DNA from: Candidatus Kapaibacterium sp.
GTDB lineage: Bacteria > Bacteroidota > Ignavibacteria > Kapaibacteriales > UBA2268
DNA: 64,000 nt
Assembly (NCBI GenBank): GCA_938031175.1
Contig: CALHGZ010000004.1
Location: 131,635 to 195,634 of the forward strand
Reading direction: 5' to 3'
Positions 54,529 through 61,004 of this stretch are shown here, piece after piece. The notes under the pieces are model-generated. The model was not told the DNA's origin. It ran no database searches and worked only from the letters and a program-made list of their open reading frames with translations. The translations under genes were made by a program, and so were the position numbers. Position 1 is the first letter of the stretch, and every line of letters starts with the position of its first letter.

Positions 54529-56421
54529 TTATTTTATTTTTTTTGCTTTAATTCGGGTAAGTAATTGAGAAGCATACTGTGGATCTAACTCAATGAGTTG
54601 GGAGTATTTTTCTTCAGCTTTTTCAATATTGCCGGTTTCTAAATAGGCTATGCCGAGATTATATAGGGCAAGCGATAAATCGGGTTGCAATTCAATAGCT
54701 TTTTCAAAGAAGCTAATGGCTTCGTCGTAGTCTTCACTATTGTGTAAAATTTGGCCTAGACAATTATATCCTTCAGCAAAATCAGGTAGAATTTTGAGGC
54801 ATCTTTCGAGAGATGCAATTGCATCTTTACTTCTTTCGAGATATGCATAGAGTAGTCCAAGATGAAAATGGGCAGATGCAAGTTTGGGATTGTTTTCAAC
54901 AGCTGCTCTTAAATATCGTATTGCTGATTGCCATCTGCCGTTATGAGCACAGCTCAACCCTAAATACAAATCAGCTTCCGCTGATTTAGGCTGAATTTCT
55001 TTTGCCTTCATAAAATATTCTATTGCTTTATTGTATTGTTCTAAGACATCATATGCTATTCCGATACGTATATATGCATTTTCATTATCAGGCTTTAAAT
55101 TTATCACTTCTTTGAAAGCAATTATAGCTACAGAGCATTCATATTTTGATTTTGTTTGCTTTCCTAGTCTTAAGTGTGCTTCACCTAAGCCAAAATATGC
55201 AACGGGCAGGTAAGGTTTAAGTGTAGTAGCAAATTGGAAAGATTTGATAGCTTCTATATAATCTTCTTTCAAAAGATTAATAATACCAAGCCCAATGTAG
55301 CTATCAACTAAATTTGGGTTAATAGTTTTTGCGTTTGTAAATGCCTCAATTGCATCGTTATATTTTTTTTGGCTGATGTTGATTACACCTAACCAAATGT
55401 ATGCCGAATAGTCATTAGGATTATATGCTAACATTCGATTAAATACTTCAATGGCTTTGTCAAATTTTTGTAAATACCAATAGCAGATGCCTAATTCAAT
55501 CAAACCTTCGCTTGAATTTGGACTGATAGCAAAGTATTGTTTAAATATCTCTACTGCTTCTTCATAATTTCCTGTTTTATGGTACGAACGTCCTAACATT
55601 AGATATGATTCTTCTGCTTCGGGGTGCTGTTCGATGGATTTTTTTAATGATTGAATTGCTTCGTTGTAACGCTCGCTTTGATAATAATTTATTCCAAATT
55701 TATAAGATAAACCGGGATAATTTGGATTAATAGCGGCTAATTTATTCAGTACATCAATTGATTTATCATAATCACCAATATGATAGTAAATAACAGCGAG
55801 ATTATTTAAGGCATCGACATTATTTGGGCTAAATTTCAATGAATTATTGAAAGCTTCAATGGATTTTTCAAGATAATTAAGTGTATAATAATTAATTCCA
55901 AGATTGAAATGGGCATAGCTGTGTTTTGGCTCAATTTTTATACATTCTTCGAAAAATTCATTGCTGAGTTCTAATTTATTCAGAGATGAATATAGCATTC
56001 CTAAATTATAGTATGCTTCAAAAAATCTTGGTTGTATAGAAATTGCCTTTTTAAATGCACTTATTGCATTGTCATAATTTCCAGTTGATTCATAGATGAC
56101 CCCGAGTAGATTAAATGCTTCGGGATAATCTGATTTGAGCTTAAGTGCTTTACTGCAAAAATGCAGTGCCTCATTATACTTGTTTAGTTTGGAATATGAA
56201 TAAGCAAGTTTAAAAATAGCTTCAGCAAAATCTGGTTGATAGGAAATTATGTCATTTAAAATATCAATGGCATTGTTATAGCGTTCTTCTTTAATTAATG
56301 AAATTGCTCTTGAAAATTGTGATTTAATTTCTTTATTGTATTTATTAGCAACATCTGTTGTTAAACTGTCGTGTAACAGATTGAGGTTATTATTTGTCTT
56401 ATTTATTTGTCCCAGTTTCAT
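54529..56421 (-). CDS. Tetratricopeptide-repeat protein, about 17 repeats
   Basis: 630 residues of almost uninterrupted 34-residue TPR units, from about residue 35 to the end. Typical unit ends are YNEALHFCSKALKLKSDYPEAF, YDNAISAFKKAISIQPRFFEAY and YDEAISFFEKAIELQPDLSLALYNLG. There is no signal peptide, membrane span or other domain, so it should be a cytosolic superhelical scaffold. The partner is unknown. The region around 400-425 (LRLGKQTKSKYECSVAIIAF) has a small insertion that breaks the period. Confidence 0.92.
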   Translation of the reverse strand: MKLGQINKTNNNLNLLHDSLTTDVANKYNKEIKSQFSRAISLIKEERYNNAIDILNDIISYQPDFAEAIFKLAYSYSKLNKYNEALHFCSKALKLKSDYPEAFNLLGVIYESTGNYDNAISAFKKAISIQPRFFEAYYNLGMLYSSLNKLELSNEFFEECIKIEPKHSYAHFNLGINYYTLNYLEKSIEAFNNSLKFSPNNVDALNNLAVIYYHIGDYDKSIDVLNKLAAINPNYPGLSYKFGINYYQSERYNEAIQSLKKSIEQHPEAEESYLMLGRSYHKTGNYEEAVEIFKQYFAISPNSSEGLIELGICYWYLQKFDKAIEVFNRMLAYNPNDYSAYIWLGVINISQKKYNDAIEAFTNAKTINPNLVDSYIGLGIINLLKEDYIEAIKSFQFATTLKPYLPVAYFGLGEAHLRLGKQTKSKYECSVAIIAFKEVINLKPDNENAYIRIGIAYDVLEQYNKAIEYFMKAKEIQPKSAEADLYLGLSCAHNGRWQSAIRYLRAAVENNPKLASAHFHLGLLYAYLERSKDAIASLERCLKILPDFAEGYNCLGQILHNSEDYDEAISFFEKAIELQPDLSLALYNLGIAYLETGNIEKAEEKYSQLIELDPQYASQLLTRIKAKKIK

Positions 56422-56802
56422 TTTTTTCTAAAGTCCATAAATTTTGTCATCTATATATTCTTATTTCGTAAAATTTAAAATAATCTTTAAATCTAAGCTA
56501 TTAAACAAGCATTATTCGGTTTTAATAAATAATTTTTTAATTTGATAAGGATATGATTCGATAAATTCAGCAATAATTTCGGAACAAAAGGATAAAATTT
56601 AAAACATAACATTCATTGATATATTTGGCATTGTTTATAAGATAATTCCTGAATTGAAGAATTTACAATATTATTTTTTACAAAGCATAGGTTTCCTTTT
56701 TTAATATTATTCCATTCTTCAATTTTATGACAAAGAAATAAATTGAATTTGAATTAATTTATTGTTTATGATGGGAAATTAGAGCAGTCATTTACAGGTA
56801 AG
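56422..56802. other. Intergenic region upstream of the TPR gene
   Basis: A very AT-rich 380-base stretch with no supported gene. It should contain the promoter for the TPR gene and the end of the STAS gene transcript. AATTGAAGAAT at 56652-56662 and ATTCTTCAATT at 56714-56724 form an 11-base inverted repeat with a 51-base spacer; function is unknown. I see no riboswitch or mobile element. Confidence 0.45.
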
Positions 56803-57168
56803 CTAAGTTCGGTTTACTTCTTCCAAAGCCTCATCGAAAGTTTTGCAGATTGGAATTACTTTGTTTAGTTGCACAATATTGAATATATTCATAATATAAT
56901 CATTTGCATTATAGATGACAATTTTGCCACCAATTTTTTTTATGATAGAGTTACCGGATAAAATAGCTCCAATTGTATTAGATGAGAGATAGTCAGCGTC
57001 TTGTAAATCGAGCAAAATTTTGGATTTACCTTGTTTTGATAGTTCGCGGAAGGTTTCTCTAATAATTGTTACTTCTTCTGATTGTTTATTGACAGCTCTC
57101 GAAGCACCAGATAATTTTACTATTGAATAATCATCTTTATCTTCAATTGAAATTTTTAATGGTCTCAT
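56803..57168 (-). CDS. STAS-domain anti-sigma factor antagonist (SpoIIAA-like)
   Basis: A single STAS domain of 121 residues. ILLDLQDADYLSSNTIGAIL near 51-70 aligns with the SpoIIAA loop around its phosphorylated serine: Ser63 sits at that position, while the usual Asp before it is Ser62 and the following Ser-Gly is Asn-Thr. Such proteins switch sigma factors through an anti-sigma kinase that removes or adds the phosphate. No kinase or phosphatase partner is in the window. It is separate from neighbours on both sides. Confidence 0.85.
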   Translation of the reverse strand: MRPLKISIEDKDDYSIVKLSGASRAVNKQSEEVTIIRETFRELSKQGKSKILLDLQDADYLSSNTIGAILSGNSIIKKIGGKIVIYNANDYIMNIFNIVQLNKVIPICKTFDEALEEVNRT

Positions 57169-57239
57169 AAATTTTTAGGCTTTGTTTGACTTTTATTTTA
57201 AATACTAATATAACTATTTTTAATTACTTTTATTTTAAT

Positions 57240-58187
57240 TTAATCCATTTCGTTTATTAATTTTTTTGCAATTGCAATAGCTCCATCGAGGGCATTTCCT
57301 TTTGGCTTAAAAATTTTGAAATCCTTGTGATTTTTTATTTTTGAAATGAGAATATCGTAAAGGAGTGTCTTTGCTTCAATTATTCCACCTAATAGAGCAA
57401 CAGGTATTGGTCTAATATCAAAATGATGTTTTAAAGCTTCAATTAACTCCATAAGGTGATAGGCAGCTCTTTGAATAATTTCATGACATACTTCATCGCC
57501 TTCCACAGCACATTTCATAACTGTTGGTGTGAGCATATGATATTCAAAAGCGCGTTCGGCAAAAGCTTTTACAATTGTTCTTGGCTGTTTTATACTAATA
57601 TTGGGATACATTTCACCGAATATTTCAGTTAATTTTGTTTTTTTCCCACGTCCATCAATATCTCTTACAACAGCTGTGATTCCTTCTTTACCAATCCAGG
57701 CACCGCTTCCTTCATCATCCAGTTCGATACCCCATCCACCACATCTTACTAATTTATTTTTTTTGGTTTGCCCAAGAGCAATTGAACCTGTTCCCACGAT
57801 CATTATAATTCCTTGATCGTTTTGAAATGCACCAGCAAGAGCTAATTCAGCATCGCTTGTAACTATTAGATCATTTAAAACGATGTCTTGACCGCGTGCT
57901 AATGTTTTAATTAATTGAGTGGAACGAAGTTTTTCTTCTTCAAGCCAAACTCCAGCTAATCCAATGACAACAGCGTCTAATTCTTCTGAGCCAATATTAA
58001 CTTGTTTACAGAGGTCGTCAATAACATTTATTAATCTTTCACATGATTCACCGACTCCAACAGCTCCTATTCGGGTTGTACCAACTTTGGATTCAGCAAT
58101 TATTTTACCATCCCTATATAAAATACCACGGGTATGAGTTCCGCCACCATCAATACCAATTATAGTAAGTTCATTTTTAAAGGTCAT
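57240..58187 (-). CDS. BadF/BadG/BcrA/BcrD-family ATPase, N-acetylglucosamine kinase-like
   Basis: An actin-like (ASKHA) kinase. It has IIGIDGGGTHTRGILYRDGKI (phosphate 1 motif) at about 8-28, VTSDAELALAGAF near 108, IMIVGTGSIALGQ near 127 (phosphate 2) and GGWGIELDDEGSGAWIGKEGI near 150, the signature of the GlcNAc kinase branch. The 315-residue length fits that branch. It likely phosphorylates an amino sugar, perhaps recycled from peptidoglycan. No Fe-S cysteine motif of true BadF-type activases is seen. Confidence 0.88.
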   Translation of the reverse strand: MTFKNELTIIGIDGGGTHTRGILYRDGKIIAESKVGTTRIGAVGVGESCERLINVIDDLCKQVNIGSEELDAVVIGLAGVWLEEEKLRSTQLIKTLARGQDIVLNDLIVTSDAELALAGAFQNDQGIIMIVGTGSIALGQTKKNKLVRCGGWGIELDDEGSGAWIGKEGITAVVRDIDGRGKKTKLTEIFGEMYPNISIKQPRTIVKAFAERAFEYHMLTPTVMKCAVEGDEVCHEIIQRAAYHLMELIEALKHHFDIRPIPVALLGGIIEAKTLLYDILISKIKNHKDFKIFKPKGNALDGAIAIAKKLINEMD

Positions 58188-58303
58188 ATACTTCAGTTAA
58201 AGAGTTCAACATTTAACTCTGTGTTTTCAACAAAATTTATGCCAGATAGAATTGTCCATAGTAATAAGTTTGTGTTTTCAAATTTGCTAACTAATTAAAA
58301 TAA

Positions 58304-59083
58304 TCAAGAACGAGGAGGTGACCAGCTTTTTCTATTCCATTTTACAAGTTCTATTGTTACATTTCCGACAAGGACTTTCATTTTGGCTCTGATTGGTACT
58401 TTTGATTCATCATCGCTAAACCATCCTTCGAATTTTCCTGTTAACCCATAGACACCTTCCCAGTTTGCATTGCCATTAAAAAAAATTGTTTTGATTGGAT
58501 AGTTAACCGATTTTATATTAATGTTTTCTCTTTTCCCAGAAAAGTTGAGTTCTGTGAAAGTTGTGTCGTCACCCATAAATGTCGGTATTTTATATGATTT
58601 TTTTGCATCAACAAATTGACGTGCTAAAAAGAATAAAGATAAACCATCATTCCATTTTTTGTTTGATATTAAGGTATCAGAACTTATAAGTTGTCTGTTT
58701 TCCCATTTTTCGTTAATTATAGTATTCCGCCGGTAGTCAAATGTGAGTTCCTGATATGACCAAGTATCGCTTAGGAATTTGGTGTTTCCTTTAAATCGGT
58801 AAGAGTGTGTAATATTTTTATCGAACCAGCTTTCGTAAATGGTATGTAAAGATACAAAGGGTATGCCATCGCTTGATTTTATGACCGATTTTGCTTTGAA
58901 TACTTCTTTACCACTATTTTGTTCTATTCCTTCTGATATTATTTGAATAGTTCCAAGTTTTATGCCAAGGAATCGTACTTCATACTCTAATTCTTCTCCT
59001 TCCTGATATATTGATGCAATCAGCTGGAATGGAATAAAAAAAAGAATCGTAAGTCCTTTGAAATGGTCAATTATGTGTTTCAT
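58304..59083 (-). CDS. DUF3108-domain exported protein
   Basis: A signal peptide (LTILFFIPFQLIAS, about 10-23) is followed by YQEGEELEYEVRFLGIKLGTIQI, the typical start of DUF3108 proteins, and then beta strands with SSDGIPFVSLHTIYESWFD, WNDGLSLFFLARQFVD and GVYGLTGKFEGWFSDDESKVPIRAKMKVLVGNVTIEL at the end. The family is periplasmic and uncharacterised. The track starts 105 bases upstream; the ATG at 59083 places the signal at the N-terminus. It lies downstream of ctp on the same strand. Confidence 0.8.
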   Translation of the reverse strand: MKHIIDHFKGLTILFFIPFQLIASIYQEGEELEYEVRFLGIKLGTIQIISEGIEQNSGKEVFKAKSVIKSSDGIPFVSLHTIYESWFDKNITHSYRFKGNTKFLSDTWSYQELTFDYRRNTIINEKWENRQLISSDTLISNKKWNDGLSLFFLARQFVDAKKSYKIPTFMGDDTTFTELNFSGKRENINIKSVNYPIKTIFFNGNANWEGVYGLTGKFEGWFSDDESKVPIRAKMKVLVGNVTIELVKWNRKSWSPPRS

Positions 59084-59145
59084 AATTTTTAATTGCATAA
59101 TTATTTTTTGATTTTTGTTTTTTAAATAGACAAAATTAAAAATTA

Positions 59146-59204
59146 AATAGCTCATAAATGAGTTTTTGAATAAAAATACGATCTTCATTCATTTATGAGC
59201 TATT
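59146..59204. repeat. Inverted repeat downstream of ctp
   Basis: AATAGCTCATAAATGA at 59146-59161 and its exact complement TCATTTATGAGCTATT at 59189-59204 are separated by 27 bases. It lies 11 bases after the ctp stop, and could be a terminator or transcript-stabilising stem for the minus-strand gene. The loop is long for an intrinsic terminator and no clean U tract follows. Confidence 0.55.
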
Positions 59205-59214
59205 GAATAAGGCT

Positions 59215-60927
59215 TTACTTCAGATTAGCAAGTTTTTCGGCTTCAGGGAATAATTCTATTGATTTTTTAACAACTTTATCTTGTGTATAGAATATTTCAA
59301 GGTATTTGCTTCTATTCCAAATAGAACGAGCAATGTTTGCTTTAATCATGGTATGAATATATTCAGAGTCTTTTTTATAATTTTCCTCGTTCCAATTTAT
59401 TTCTTTTGATATAATAAAATTTTTAAATTCAGAAATAATTTGATCGTCAATAGTAAAATTTTTTAGAAAAGAATTAAAATCATCGGAAAACTTTTTTTTG
59501 ATTTCCTTACCGTATCGATTCATATAATGAGCTGAAAATTCAAAAAATGCATTTTTATTTCTGATATTACGTGAAAGGATTGTAATTGTATCAGGTTTTA
59601 TAATAAAATCAGGTATTATTCCGCCGCTACTTAAAACCATTCTTCCAGATTTTGTGCGGTGTATATCAAATGTATCTATTGCGTAATAATTCTTTTTACT
59701 TGATTTGTCTGAATTATTGTTGATGTGCTTGATAATTAATTTGTTGTTTTTTATTTCAATTTCTTCGGTTTCTTTGTTAAAATTTTTTATGATTTTTTCG
59801 ATTGATTGCTCCAGATTAGCTCCTTCTTCGGGTTCAATGCGTCCTACAAGATTTCTGTATTTTTCTTTATCTTTGTAGGGTCTTTGTATACATCTGCCCG
59901 ATGGGGTGTAATATTTCGCAATTGTTATTCTAAAAGCTGATCCATCACCGGGTTTGTATTGTCTTTGTACTAATCCTTTTCCATAAGAGGTTTCGCCAAC
60001 AATTAGACCCCTGTCTAAATCTTGAATAGCTCCAGCTAAGATTTCGCTTGCTGAAGCTGAGCCCTGGTCAATTAAGACAATTAATGGTATATCTTTTAAA
60101 ATTCCGTTGATTGAAGCAAGTGAGTAGCTAACATCAGTTGGTCTCCTTCCTTTAGTAAATACAATTGTATCGCCTTGCTTGAGGAATAATTGTGCCATTT
60201 CGACTGCTTGGTCATAAAGACCACCGGGATTACCTCTTAGATCTAATATTATTTTTTTTATTCCTTCGCTAAGTAAAGATTTTGAAGCGTTATATATTTC
60301 ATCGTAAGTTGTTGATGCAAATCTTTCGACTTTTATGAAGCCTATATCGGTGCCATCAATTTTGTAATATGTCTGCACGCTGGCATTTGGTATCTTATCC
60401 CGAATGATGGTAAATCTGAGTAATTCTGGTTCATTTGCTCTTATGATGCCAAGTTCGACTTTTGTGCCTTTTTTACCTTTAAGCATTTTTGGAACTTCGC
60501 TTCTGTCTATTCCGACAACATCTTTACCATCGATTGTTACTATTTTGTCATTCGATTGGATTCCCATTTCTTCACTTGGTCCACCTGGTATGGGGGCAAC
60601 CACAACTATTGTGTCATTTATGATATCAAATTCAATTCCTACTCCTTCAAAACTACCTTCGAAATCTTCATCAACTTTTTTCATTTGCTCAGCAGTAAGA
60701 TATACTGAATGGACATCGAGTTCATTGAGCATACCTTTAATAGCCGATTCTGTTAATTTGTTTACATCTACATCTTCGACATAGTTCCTATAAGCTGTAT
60801 TTAATACGAATTCAAATTTTTTTATTTGGTTGTATATGTTATCGCTTGAAATAACGGGATGGATTAAAAATCCTATTATAATTCCAATAAATATGGTTGA
60901 TAATGTCAGAAGCAATTTATTTTTCAT
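59215..60927 (-). CDS. ctp: S41-family C-terminal processing peptidase (tail-specific protease)
   Basis: A membrane-anchored serine protease. An N-terminal hydrophobic anchor (about 4-24) is followed by a helical region, a PDZ domain with GVGIEFDIINDTIVVVAPIPGGPSEEMGI near 100, and the S41 core with IILDLRGNPGGLYDQAVEMAQLFL. The catalytic Ser lies in DQGSASASEILAGAIQDLDRGLIVG near 300 and the Lys in TSYGKGLVQRQYK near 325. A C-terminal extension of about 170 charged residues is longer than in minimal CtpA forms. It trims periplasmic proteins near their C-termini. Confidence 0.93.
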   Translation of the reverse strand: MKNKLLLTLSTIFIGIIIGFLIHPVISSDNIYNQIKKFEFVLNTAYRNYVEDVDVNKLTESAIKGMLNELDVHSVYLTAEQMKKVDEDFEGSFEGVGIEFDIINDTIVVVAPIPGGPSEEMGIQSNDKIVTIDGKDVVGIDRSEVPKMLKGKKGTKVELGIIRANEPELLRFTIIRDKIPNASVQTYYKIDGTDIGFIKVERFASTTYDEIYNASKSLLSEGIKKIILDLRGNPGGLYDQAVEMAQLFLKQGDTIVFTKGRRPTDVSYSLASINGILKDIPLIVLIDQGSASASEILAGAIQDLDRGLIVGETSYGKGLVQRQYKPGDGSAFRITIAKYYTPSGRCIQRPYKDKEKYRNLVGRIEPEEGANLEQSIEKIIKNFNKETEEIEIKNNKLIIKHINNNSDKSSKKNYYAIDTFDIHRTKSGRMVLSSGGIIPDFIIKPDTITILSRNIRNKNAFFEFSAHYMNRYGKEIKKKFSDDFNSFLKNFTIDDQIISEFKNFIISKEINWNEENYKKDSEYIHTMIKANIARSIWNRSKYLEIFYTQDKVVKKSIELFPEAEKLANLK

Positions 60928-61004
60928 ATTTTCGCAACCTTTTAAAGAATAATTGAAAATTGTATTATAGCAATAATGACGTTTTATTAAGATAAAATTT
61001 TGTA

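Noticed and set aside
58188-58303. Direct repeat TGTGTTTTCAA, twice, between the kinase and DUF3108 genes
   Set aside because: Two 11-base copies in an AT-rich spacer are likely chance; no symmetry or link to a start site.
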